DNA from: DAOSXA01 sp964526835
GTDB lineage: Bacteria > Zixibacteria > MSB-5A5 > GN15 > FEB-12
Reading direction: 5' to 3'
Length of the DNA: 64,000 nt
NCBI GenBank assembly: GCA_964526835.1
Contig: CAZGMK010000012.1
Coordinates: forward strand, 1 to 64,000
The notes under the pieces were generated by a model. That model searched no databases and had not been told where the DNA came from. It worked only from the letters and a program-made list of their open reading frames with translations. This document shows positions 1 to 7,743 of this stretch, in pieces (within the stretch, counting starts at the first letter, position 1; every line of letters begins with the position of its first letter). The position numbers and the translations under genes were made by a program.

Positions 1-45
1 GAGCAAGACTCGCACTGGATAATGCCCCAACAGAATGAATCACTC

Positions 46-125
46 CACTAGGTAGTGACTGAGAACACTAGTATTGGGACTATGAACCGTGCGATATAAC
101 ATGTAATCATATATCAGCATGTAAT
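46..125. promoter_or_regulatory. Inverted and direct repeats upstream of the hemerythrin/qNOR genes
   Basis: Positions 46-57 form an inverted repeat with arms CACTA and TAGTG around GG. The octamer CATGTAAT occurs at 100-107 and again at 118-125, 18 bases apart. They lie within 110 bases of the hemerythrin start and may be operators for a nitric-oxide or oxygen responsive regulator. I do not recognise a named consensus. Confidence 0.3.
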
Positions 126-150
126 TAACCTATACATAGGGAGTTCAACA

Positions 151-747
151 ATGAAACCTACCAAAATCCTGTCCGAAGAGCATCGGGTCATTGAAGTAGT
201 CCTGCAATGCCTGAGAATGATCGCCGACGAAGCGGAGCACCAGACCAAGGTGAATCGTGAGGCGGCCGATGCCGTCATCGATTTTATCCGCAACTTCGCC
301 GATCGCTGCCATCACGGCAAGGAAGAGGACCTGCTCTTCAAGGCGCTGAACGAATCTGGTCTGCCGCACGACAGCGGGCCGGTTGCGGCGATGCTGCAAG
401 AGCATTCCGTTGGCCGCAACTATGTCGCGGCCATGGCTGATGCTCTGGCCGACGGCGAGATGGGACAACCGGAAGCTGTCGATCTCTTCTGCAAGAACGC
501 CCGCGATTATGTCGCGCTTCTGCAGAGTCATATTCAGAAGGAGGATCGTGTTCTATTTCCAATGGCCGATCGACTGATCGATGCGCAGGGTGAAGAGCGC
601 CTCCTGGAGGGGTTCAAGGCCGTGGAACACGATCACATGGGCGCAGGTACCCACGGAAGATACCTGAAGATAGCAGGTGACCTGGCTCGCCGATACGATG
701 TGGAACACGACATTCTGAAGTCCGCCTCATGCGGCTGCGGCCACTGA
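151..747 (+). CDS. Hemerythrin HHE-domain protein
   Basis: A cytoplasmic 198-residue protein predicted to bind a non-heme di-iron centre through a four-helix bundle, a fold used for O2 or NO binding and iron-sulfur repair. Visible ligand-type motifs, in order, are EEHRVIE near residue 10, CHHGKEEDLLF near 50, LQEHSVGR near 85, SHIQKEDRVLFP near 125 and EHDHMG near 165. This H-HxxxE-H-HxxxD pattern is the family signature. The C-terminus ends in a small cysteine motif, SCGCGH. The start has a good ribosome site (AGGGAG). The next gene, 58 bases downstream on the same strand, is a nitric oxide reductase, so a role in NO defence, as for RIC/YtfE-like proteins, is a reasonable inference. The family call is secure; the physiological role is inferred. 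Confidence 0.9.
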   Translation: MKPTKILSEEHRVIEVVLQCLRMIADEAEHQTKVNREAADAVIDFIRNFADRCHHGKEEDLLFKALNESGLPHDSGPVAAMLQEHSVGRNYVAAMADALADGEMGQPEAVDLFCKNARDYVALLQSHIQKEDRVLFPMADRLIDAQGEERLLEGFKAVEHDHMGAGTHGRYLKIAGDLARRYDVEHDILKSASCGCGH

Positions 748-805
748 GGATCACGGAATTGATAAGCTGAGGAGTCAACAGCATTCTCATTCTAGTGAGG
801 AAAAC

Positions 806-1912
806 ATGAGACGTTTGTGGATTGCATTCATAATCGTTGTAGTCGGTTCGTTTGCGGTTCTGGGCTGGTCCGGCATCAGGATATACCAGGAGAAACCGCC
901 GATTCCGGACCGGGTCGTCACTACCGACGGCGAAATCATTGTGCCGTCAGGCGAGATACTTGCGGGTCAGCGCGTCTGGCGTGCGGTGGGGGGCATGCAG
1001 CTTGGGTCGGTGTGGGGCCACGGTAGCTATGTAGCACCCGACTGGACCGCCGACTACCTTCATCGAGAGGCTGTCTTTATCCTGAATGAGTGGGCGCAGA
1101 GCGAACACGAGAGCAATTACGACAGCCTCGGATCGGAAGCTCAGGCTGGCCTGCGGGCGCGTCTGGCCGATATGATGAAGTCCAATACTTACAGTTCCGC
1201 TGAGGACATCTTCGTGCTGCCTGCTGTTCGCAAACGTGCCTTCGAGGAGAACGTCTCGCTCTACCAGGAGCTGTTCACTCGGGGTGATGTGAAGGCGGCC
1301 ATACCCTCGGGGACTTTGAGCGACACGGCGAAGATTCGCCAGTTGGCGTCATTCTATTTCTGGACATCCTGGGCCGCTTCGACCAATCGGCCCGGCGACA
1401 ACATCACCTATACCAGCAACTGGCCGCACGAGCCCCTGGTCGACAACAAGCCGACCAGTGACGCCATCATCTGGACCGGGATGAGCATCATCATGCTGCT
1501 GGCGGGAATCGGCGCGCTGGTATGGTACTATGCCGCCCACCGGGAGGAGACTTTGGCTGAGAGCCTACCTGAAGACGATCCGCTTCTGACATTCAAGGCG
1601 GCGCCGTCACAGATGGCGGTGGTCAAGTATTTCTGGGTAGTGGCGGCGTTATTCCCGCTGCAGATGGTTATGGGGGTTGTTTCGGCGCACTACGGAGTCG
1701 AGGGCGACGGTTTCTATGGTATCAGAACCGATGATTTCCTCCCGTACAGCGTTGCCCGTACCTGGCATACGCAGCTCGGCATCTTCTGGATAGCCACGGC
1801 GTGGCTGGCGGCCGGGCTGTTCATTGGTCCGGCTGTCAGCGGTCACGAGCCCAGACACCAGCGGCTGGGCGTCAACGTCCTCTTTGGCGCTCTCGTCGTG
1901 ATTGTTTTCTGA
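806..1912 (+). CDS. norZ: Quinol-dependent nitric oxide reductase, N-terminal part (interrupted gene)
   Basis: Reduces NO to N2O with electrons from quinol at the cytoplasmic membrane. This frame encodes the N-terminal 368 residues: a first membrane helix, the periplasmic cytochrome-c-like domain without a CxxCH heme site (the qNOR hallmark), and the first helices of the catalytic core. The core here includes RTWHTQLGIFW, whose His is a low-spin heme ligand. A ribosome site (GTGAGGAAAAC) precedes ATG 806. The frame ends at TGA 1910-1912, and homologous sequence resumes in the same frame one codon later (see 1916-3076). Together the two parts give 756 codons, the normal qNOR length. The stop lies in the middle of a membrane helix and looks like a GGA (Gly) to TGA change, so the product is either truncated, read through, or a sequence artefact. 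Confidence 0.85.
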   Translation: MRRLWIAFIIVVVGSFAVLGWSGIRIYQEKPPIPDRVVTTDGEIIVPSGEILAGQRVWRAVGGMQLGSVWGHGSYVAPDWTADYLHREAVFILNEWAQSEHESNYDSLGSEAQAGLRARLADMMKSNTYSSAEDIFVLPAVRKRAFEENVSLYQELFTRGDVKAAIPSGTLSDTAKIRQLASFYFWTSWAASTNRPGDNITYTSNWPHEPLVDNKPTSDAIIWTGMSIIMLLAGIGALVWYYAAHREETLAESLPEDDPLLTFKAAPSQMAVVKYFWVVAALFPLQMVMGVVSAHYGVEGDGFYGIRTDDFLPYSVARTWHTQLGIFWIATAWLAAGLFIGPAVSGHEPRHQRLGVNVLFGALVVIVF

Positions 1913-1915
1913 TCC

Positions 1916-3076
1916 ATGATCGGCGAGTGGCTCAGCGTCAAGGGCTATCTCGGCGGCAACACCTGGTTCTACTTCGGCCACCAGGGGCTCGAATATGTGG
2001 ATCTCGGACGAGTGTGGCAGATTGGTCTGCTGATCGGCCTGGTCCTGTGGCTGTATCTGGTGGGTCGCTGTGTGCCCAAGGCCATCAGGAAGGGTGACGA
2101 TCAGAAACCACTGCTCACGATGTTCTTCATATCCGCCGCCGCGATTGGTGGCTTCTACATGGCCGGGCTGATGTGGGGGCAGAATACCCACCTGTCGATC
2201 ACTGAGTACTGGCGCTGGTGGGTAGTTCACCTCTGGGTGGAGGGGTTCTTCGAAGTCTTCGCCACGGCGGTGATCGCCTTCCTGTTTGCGAGGCTCGCCC
2301 TCATAAGAGCGAAGACGGCTGGTGCGGCGGTGATCTTCTCCACCATCATATTTCTGACCGGTGGCATCATCGGCACGCTGCACCACCTCTATTTTGCCGG
2401 GACACCGACATCGGTGATGGCCCTGGGCGCCGTTTTCAGCGCCCTGGAAGTGGTTCCGCTGACCATCGTCGGCTTCGAGGCGTGGGAGAACATACGTATG
2501 TCACGGTCGACGACCTGGGCCGCCAAGTACCGATGGCCCATATACTTCTTCATAGCTGTAGCCTTCTGGAACATGGTCGGGGCCGGGCTGTTCGGATTCA
2601 TGATCAATCCTCCGATCGCCCTGTACTACATGCAAGGCCTAAACACTACGCCTGTCCATGCACACACTGCTCTGTTCGGTGTCTATGGCATGCTGGGGCT
2701 CGGTCTGATGCTGTTCTGCATGCGCGTCCTGTATGTCCGAAGGCAGTGGAAGGACAAGTTCATAAAGGTCGGATTCTGGTCAATCAACGTCGGCCTGGGG
2801 ACGATGGTCCTGCTGAGTCTTCTACCCATCGGTTTCTTGCAAACCTGGGCCTCGGTTGAGCACGGTTACTGGTTCGCCCGATCGACAGAGTTTCTTTACT
2901 CACCGACCATCACCGTGTTCAAGTGGTTGCGTGCCCCGGGCGATATAATCTTCGCCTTTGGCATTCTGACAATAGTGATGTTTGTCTTCGGGCTGGCCAG
3001 TGGCCATTCCCTGACGGACAAACCGTCACCGATCGGCTCATCGGCGGACGACCGGAATCCGAAGCAAGTAGCCTGA
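1916..3076 (+). CDS. norZ: Quinol-dependent nitric oxide reductase, catalytic C-terminal part (interrupted gene)
   Basis: Continues the qNOR of 806-1912 in the same frame after a single TGA codon. Many hydrophobic helices of the heme-copper oxidase superfamily are present. VVHLWVEGFFE supplies a non-heme iron His and the glutamate typical of NO reductases. GTLHHLYFAGTP supplies the two further iron-site histidines. HAHTALFGVYG supplies heme ligands. All catalytic residues of the core are retained and no frameshift is seen, so the gene was recently functional or still is. ATG 1916 has no convincing ribosome site, which argues against it being an independent gene start. It is followed by a strong hairpin at 3089-3120. 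Confidence 0.85.
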   Translation: MIGEWLSVKGYLGGNTWFYFGHQGLEYVDLGRVWQIGLLIGLVLWLYLVGRCVPKAIRKGDDQKPLLTMFFISAAAIGGFYMAGLMWGQNTHLSITEYWRWWVVHLWVEGFFEVFATAVIAFLFARLALIRAKTAGAAVIFSTIIFLTGGIIGTLHHLYFAGTPTSVMALGAVFSALEVVPLTIVGFEAWENIRMSRSTTWAAKYRWPIYFFIAVAFWNMVGAGLFGFMINPPIALYYMQGLNTTPVHAHTALFGVYGMLGLGLMLFCMRVLYVRRQWKDKFIKVGFWSINVGLGTMVLLSLLPIGFLQTWASVEHGYWFARSTEFLYSPTITVFKWLRAPGDIIFAFGILTIVMFVFGLASGHSLTDKPSPIGSSADDRNPKQVA

Positions 3077-3088
3077 CAGGTTCGAACC

Positions 3089-3120
3089 GGGGGCCGAGCC
3101 GCCAATTGGCATCGGCCCCC
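3089..3120 (+). terminator. Hairpin after the NO reductase gene
   Basis: A perfect 9-bp stem, GGGGGCCGA (3089-3097) paired with TCGGCCCCC (3112-3120), encloses a 14-base loop with its own GCC/GGC pairing and is followed by GATCAATTT. It starts 12 bases after the qNOR stop codon. It is a plausible intrinsic terminator, though the T-run is imperfect. Confidence 0.55.
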
Positions 3121-3277
3121 GATCAATTTGCCGTCTGCCTGACGGCTCGGCCTTCAATTGCAATCTGGGGAATCGTCACGAGGGGGATGCCGCCAGCGAG
3201 TCATGTCGCAAACCGGCGGGAGAGCCGTTTCGGCGAAAAAAACGTGTTAATCCGGACCAAAACCGGCCGGAAACGTC

Positions 3278-3306
3278 TTGACAATATTGATAGCCCCTAG
3301 TATATA
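3278..3306 (+). promoter_or_regulatory. Sigma70-type promoter of the NuoEFG/GltBD-like operon
   Basis: A consensus -35 box TTGACA (3278-3283) and a -10 box TATATA (3301-3306) are separated by exactly 17 bases. Transcription would begin near 3313-3315, about 100 bases before the first small ORF (3411) and 340 before the nuoE-like gene. A Rex-like palindrome lies directly after it. Confidence 0.7.
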
Positions 3307-3318
3307 CGCGCCAATAGC

Positions 3319-3336
3319 ATGTGAAATGTTTCACTT
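3319..3336. promoter_or_regulatory. Rex-like operator overlapping the transcription start
   Basis: The inverted repeat ATGTGAA-ATGT-TTCACTT has perfect arms GTGAAA (3321-3326) and TTTCAC (3329-3334). It matches the known Rex operator pattern TTGTGAA-N4-TTCACAA at 11 of 14 defined positions. It also fits a CRP/FNR-type TGTGA-N6-TCACT, so that family is an alternative. Its position just after the -10 box suits a repressor. Rex senses the NADH/NAD+ ratio, which fits the NADH-type flavoproteins encoded downstream. The regulator itself is not in this window. Confidence 0.6.
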
Positions 3337-3410
3337 TGTCGGAACGGCGCAAAGATAAGCATAATTGACTGAACAACATATGCTGAGATTACTCCTTAAA
3401 GGCCCCCGAC

Positions 3411-3635
3411 ATGCTCGCCTGCAATGACCAGTTCGCGGCCGACTCCAAGGGCCGAGAATTCGGCCTGCTTCTAGCCCTGCAGGCGGAATGCGAGATGGTC
3501 CGGCGCCTGAATCAATCAATTGAGAACAACCCGAAGGGAATAGTGTATCCCGATGGCATTTGCTTGCTCCGCGAGCACCGTGGTTCGTACTACTTGGTGA
3601 AGCCGAGAAGCGACCTCCTGAGCCGTCAAAGATGA
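3411..3635 (+). CDS. Small hypothetical protein ahead of the nuoE-like gene
   Basis: A 74-residue soluble, mildly basic protein that I do not recognise. It has two cysteines and no membrane segment, and ends 21 bases before the nuoE-like gene, within the same predicted transcript. The ribosome site in front of ATG 3411 is weak (AAAGG about 10 bases upstream). Its position between the Rex-like operator and the redox genes suggests either a small accessory protein or a non-coding leader. Support is only the open frame and the operon position. Confidence 0.4.
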   Translation: MLACNDQFAADSKGREFGLLLALQAECEMVRRLNQSIENNPKGIVYPDGICLLREHRGSYYLVKPRSDLLSRQR

Positions 3636-3656
3636 GAATAAACCTGGTGGAAGTGT

Positions 3657-4511
3657 ATGATGGCTGAAGAAGACAAATCGACCTTTGTTGAAGAGGGTGG
3701 CCCCGCCGAGGGGAGTCTTATCTCCGCGCTTGAGAAGATCCAGTCAAGGTATGGCTACTTGCCTGAAGACGCGCTGAGGGGGATTGCTGAGCAGACGGGG
3801 CGCTCCCTGGTTGACATTTACGGGGTGGCGACATTCTACCGGGCTTTCAGCCTGGAACCGCGCGGGAAGCATCTGATTTCGGTCTGTCTGGGGACAGCGT
3901 GTCATGTCCGCGGGGGTCCGGCAATCGCCGAGGAGATTCAGAAGCAGTTGGGGATTCGACCCGGCGAGACCACCGCTGACCGAGAATTTTCATTTGAGAC
4001 CGTGAACTGCCTCGGCGCTTGTGCTCTCGGTCCGGTTGTGGTTGTGGACGGTCACTACTTTCCCAGCGTGAAAGCCTCCGGCGTCAAGAGGATTCTGGAT
4101 GGAGCTCGGGCGGGGCTTGACAAAGTGGAAGTGACAAGCGATCAGCGAGTGTTTCCTCTCGAGGTAAGTTGCGCCCGTTGCAACCACAGCCTTATGGACC
4201 CGGGGCACCTCATCGATGGGCAACCGGCGATCAGGGTGACGGTGTCGTTCGGTAATCGTCATGGGTGGATGATGTTATCGAGCCTGTACGGAAGCCATGA
4301 GGTGTCCACCGAGCACGAGATACCTCCGGATACTATCGTCAACATATTCTGTCCGCATTGCCACGCGGAGTTGATCGGCGGAGCCAGATGCGGCGAGTGC
4401 AATGCCCGGATGGTACCGATGGTCGTTCGGGGGGGAGGGATTGTGCAGATCTGCCCACGCCGCGGATGCAAAGGACATCTCCTGGACCTTGGGGGGCCCG
4501 CGGTGGACTAG
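3657..4511 (+). CDS. NuoE/HoxE-like [2Fe-2S] subunit with C-terminal zinc-ribbon-like extension
   Basis: The first ~160 residues are a thioredoxin-like [2Fe-2S] protein of the NADH dehydrogenase 24-kDa family. A helical region (residues 15-60, ending GVATFYRAF) is followed by the ligand pairs CLGTAC and CLGAC (C-x4-C and C-x3-C). It normally sits beside a NuoF flavoprotein and helps tune flavin chemistry in NAD-linked dehydrogenases and bifurcating hydrogenases. Unusually, about 120 residues follow with cysteine pairs CARC, CPHC, CGEC and CPRRGC, reading as one or two zinc ribbons or rubredoxin-like knuckles. Typical NuoE proteins are about 160-170 residues, so this one is long. ATG 3657 (an ATG-ATG pair) has GGTGGAAG upstream. 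It is separated by 37 bases from the NuoF-GltD fusion gene. Confidence 0.88.
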   Translation: MMAEEDKSTFVEEGGPAEGSLISALEKIQSRYGYLPEDALRGIAEQTGRSLVDIYGVATFYRAFSLEPRGKHLISVCLGTACHVRGGPAIAEEIQKQLGIRPGETTADREFSFETVNCLGACALGPVVVVDGHYFPSVKASGVKRILDGARAGLDKVEVTSDQRVFPLEVSCARCNHSLMDPGHLIDGQPAIRVTVSFGNRHGWMMLSSLYGSHEVSTEHEIPPDTIVNIFCPHCHAELIGGARCGECNARMVPMVVRGGGIVQICPRRGCKGHLLDLGGPAVD

Positions 4512-4548
4512 TGCCTGTTCGGACATCATCATGCGGAGAGTTGGCTAA

Positions 4549-7500
4549 ATGAGAAAGCTATCATCAGTTGAAGAGCTTAAAAACTTTCGTCTGCGGATCG
4601 CCGATGAGAGAGAGATCGACAAAAGGAAACCAACGATTGTAATCAGCGCTGACACTGGAGGCCAAGCGAGTGGGGCCAATGATCTGATACGATTGTTCAA
4701 GCGCCACATTGTTGAACAGAATCTGCAGCAGCGGGTTTCGATTCGGATTACGGGCTGCCATGGGTTCTGCGAGATGAATCCGTATGTTCTTGTCGAACCA
4801 GGCGGGTACTTCTACCCGAGACTGAAGCCCGAGAACGTCTCCAAGGTCGTAGATGCGGCTGTCGGCGGATATGTCGATGAGCGACTGATTCTGAAAGACC
4901 CCGCTCAGAAGACGAGTTATCCTCGCCAGGATGACATTCCTTTCTTCAAGAAGCAGCGTCGAACAGTTTTGGGCGCCAACCAGAACCTGGATCCCATCCG
5001 GATTATGAGCTACATCAGGCAGGGTGGCTACGCAGCCCTCGAGCGCGTCCTGAGTAATCTGGATCCCCAGTGGATAATCGAAGAGGTGAAGAAGGCCGGA
5101 TTGCGCGGTCGTGGTGGGGCAGGCTTTCCTACGGGCAAGAAGTGGGAGTTCGCTCGCGCCTCTGGCCGCGATGGCGAGCAAAAGTACATAATCTGCAACG
5201 CGGATGAGGGGGACCCGGGGGCATACATGGATCGCGCCGTTCTGGAAGGCAATCCGCATGCGATCATTGAGGGCATGCTGATAGCGGGAGTAGCCATCGG
5301 GGCATCAAGGGGTTACATATATGTTCGCAGCGAGTACCCCCTGGCCATTAAGCATGCCCTAATTGCCCTGCAACAAGCGCGTGACGCAGGTTTGTTGGGT
5401 AAAGACATCCTTGGCACTGGCGTTGATTTCGAAGTCGATGTCTTTCGTGGTGCGGGTGCCTTTGTCTGTGGTGAGGAGACGGCCCTCATCAGGTCCATCG
5501 AGGGCTTCATGGGCGAACCGCGACAGCGGCCACCATTTCCTATCCAGCGGGGGTTGTGGGGACATCCGACCTGCATAAACAATGTTGAAACTCTGGCGAA
5601 TATCCCGGTAATAATTGGCCGTGGAGCCGATGCGTACGCCAAAGTCGGCATTCCCGGAAATACCGGTACGAAGATCTTCTCACTTGTCGGCAAAATTAAG
5701 AATACCGGCTTGGTGGAGGTTCCGTTCGGAACCCGGATCGGTGAAGTAGTCTACGACATCGGCGGAGGCCCGGTAGGCCAAGCCAGAATCAAGGCGGTGC
5801 AGACCGGCGGGCCCTCGGGCGGCTGTATCCCCGCCCGCATGTTCGATCTCTCGATCGACTACGAAAGCCTGATCAAAGTTGGCTCGATGATGGGCTCCGG
5901 TGGCATGATCGTCATGGACGAAAACACGTGCATGGTCGATGTCGCCAAGTACTTCATGAGTTTCCTCCAGGACGAGTCCTGCGGCAAGTGCTTCACGTGC
6001 CGCAAGGGGACGCAGCGCATGTACGAGATACTTGACGATATCACCAAGGGTGAAGCCAGGATGGAGGATCTGGACCTGCTGGAGGAGTTGGCCACGGTCG
6101 TCAAGGACACTACAATGTGCGGTCTCGGTCAGTCCGCCGGCAACCCGGTTCTGAGCACGCTGCGATATTTCCGAAACGAATACGAGCGACATATCCGCGA
6201 CAAGCGATGCGACGCCTTCGTCTGCAAGGATCTGGTGGGCGCTCCCTGCCAGTCGGCTTGCCCGCTGGGCACCGAGGCCTGGCGGTACACGGCCCACATC
6301 GCGCGCGGCGAATACGAGGAGGCCTATCAGGCTATTCGGGAGCCGAATCCGTTCCCGTCTGTTTGTGCACGTGTGTGCCATCATCCATGCGAAGACCGGT
6401 GCCGCGCCGGCACCAGCGGCGGCGACCCGATCGCCATTCGCTCGCTCAAGCGGTTCATAACCGATCGCATCGATCCTTCGCACTATAAGCCTGCGCGTCA
6501 GGTCTGGACGGACGGCGAACCACCGCGGGTCGCTATAGTAGGTTCGGGCCCCGCCGGCCTCACCACTGCTCACTATCTGTCATTGAAGGGTTACAAGGTG
6601 ACGGTGTTTGAGGTTGAGCCGGAACCGGGAGGCATGCTCTATTGCGCGATCCCCACCTATCGCCTGCCGCACGAGATCATTCGAAAGGAGATCGAGGCGC
6701 TCCTGGATGACAATATCACCCTGAAGTGCAACACCGCCCTTGGACGGGATTTCACTGTTGATGGACTCTTCGAGGAAGGTTTCCAGGCGATCCTGCTTGC
6801 ACTGGGCGCGCACAAAAGCCGCCCACTGCATCTGGAAAACGAGACCGCCGAAGGGGTTTATCCCTCAATCGAATTCCTCAAGGCCCTCAATATGAGAAGC
6901 GAGCAACTGGCCAGGGGTCGGGTCGGTGTCATCGGTGGAGGAAACTCGGCCATCGACGCCGCGAGAATGGCGCTTCGCCAGAAGGATGTCGAGAGCGTCA
7001 CTATTCTGTATCGGCGCACCCGTGACGAAATGCCCGCCTTCGCCGAAGAAATCGAAGCCGCCGAGCAGGAGGGAATCAAGATCCAAACTCTTGTCTCTCC
7101 AACCAAGGTCATAGCAGTGGACGGCCACCTCACCGGGCTCGAGTGTGTGCGGAACGAGTTGGGTGATATCGATTCGAGCGGCCGACGTCGGCCGGTGGAA
7201 ATCCCAGGCAGCGAATGGACCGTGGAGCTGGATACTCTTATTGTTGCTATCAGCGAGGACTCCGGGATCGAAGCCATTGGACCGGCCCGTCTGAGCGGTA
7301 TCGAGACTACTCGATGGAATACCGTGAAGGTGGTTCCGGATACACTCCTCACCAATCGTCCGGGTGTATTCGCCGCCGGTGATGTCGTCACCGGTCCCAA
7401 CACGGTCGTCGAGGCTATTGCCGCTGGCAAGCGCGCTGCGACCATGATCGACCGCTTCGTTCGCAACGAGGAGCTGATTCAACCGGCCAAGCCGTGTGTA

Positions 7501-7743
7501 CCCAGTAGGTATATCGAGCCCGTCGGCGAGGATATCGCCGAGGCGGCATCGAGCCGGGTGGAGACACCGCGTGCGCCTGCGGAGTGGCGCGTTCGCAATT
7601 TCGCCGAAGTAGAAGTCGCGCTTTCGGTCGATGAGGCCACGCACGAAGCCTGTCGTTGCCTGCGCTGCGATCTGGAATTCACCAAGCCGGCGAAACCGGC
7701 AAGCGAGACCGAACCTGCAACCGCTGCAACCGGAGGAAGATGA
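4549..7743 (+). CDS. NuoF-like NADH flavoprotein fused to a GltD/NfnB-type FAD-NAD(P) oxidoreductase
   Basis: A 1064-residue fusion. Residues 28-105 form a thioredoxin-like domain that keeps only two of four usual cluster cysteines (C70, C74). Residues 150-550 are NuoF: RGRGGAGFPTG near 184 (NADH/FMN loop), NADEGDPGA near 217, CGEETAL, an SLBB region, and a [4Fe-4S] site ESCGKCFTC near 475 completed by MCGLGQ. Residues 553-640 carry the paired [4Fe-4S] motifs of glutamate synthase small subunits (CDAFVC, CQSACPLG, CARVCHHPCEDRC). Then come an FAD site VGSGPAGL near 663 and an NAD(P) site GGGNSAID near 793. A last CRCLRC lies near the C-terminus. It probably moves electrons between NAD(H), NADP(H) and iron-sulfur carriers as the core of a multi-subunit complex with the flanking genes. 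The partner substrate is unknown. Its stop overlaps the next start (ATGA). Confidence 0.88.
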   Translation: MRKLSSVEELKNFRLRIADEREIDKRKPTIVISADTGGQASGANDLIRLFKRHIVEQNLQQRVSIRITGCHGFCEMNPYVLVEPGGYFYPRLKPENVSKVVDAAVGGYVDERLILKDPAQKTSYPRQDDIPFFKKQRRTVLGANQNLDPIRIMSYIRQGGYAALERVLSNLDPQWIIEEVKKAGLRGRGGAGFPTGKKWEFARASGRDGEQKYIICNADEGDPGAYMDRAVLEGNPHAIIEGMLIAGVAIGASRGYIYVRSEYPLAIKHALIALQQARDAGLLGKDILGTGVDFEVDVFRGAGAFVCGEETALIRSIEGFMGEPRQRPPFPIQRGLWGHPTCINNVETLANIPVIIGRGADAYAKVGIPGNTGTKIFSLVGKIKNTGLVEVPFGTRIGEVVYDIGGGPVGQARIKAVQTGGPSGGCIPARMFDLSIDYESLIKVGSMMGSGGMIVMDENTCMVDVAKYFMSFLQDESCGKCFTCRKGTQRMYEILDDITKGEARMEDLDLLEELATVVKDTTMCGLGQSAGNPVLSTLRYFRNEYERHIRDKRCDAFVCKDLVGAPCQSACPLGTEAWRYTAHIARGEYEEAYQAIREPNPFPSVCARVCHHPCEDRCRAGTSGGDPIAIRSLKRFITDRIDPSHYKPARQVWTDGEPPRVAIVGSGPAGLTTAHYLSLKGYKVTVFEVEPEPGGMLYCAIPTYRLPHEIIRKEIEALLDDNITLKCNTALGRDFTVDGLFEEGFQAILLALGAHKSRPLHLENETAEGVYPSIEFLKALNMRSEQLARGRVGVIGGGNSAIDAARMALRQKDVESVTILYRRTRDEMPAFAEEIEAAEQEGIKIQTLVSPTKVIAVDGHLTGLECVRNELGDIDSSGRRRPVEIPGSEWTVELDTLIVAISEDSGIEAIGPARLSGIETTRWNTVKVVPDTLLTNRPGVFAAGDVVTGPNTVVEAIAAGKRAATMIDRFVRNEELIQPAKPCVPSRYIEPVGEDIAEAASSRVETPRAPAEWRVRNFAEVEVALSVDEATHEACRCLRCDLEFTKPAKPASETEPATAATGGR

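Noticed and set aside
1910..1912. TGA read as glycine by a changed genetic code
   Set aside because: TGA ends many other genes here at the expected place, including the hemerythrin gene directly upstream, so a genome-wide recoding is not supported.
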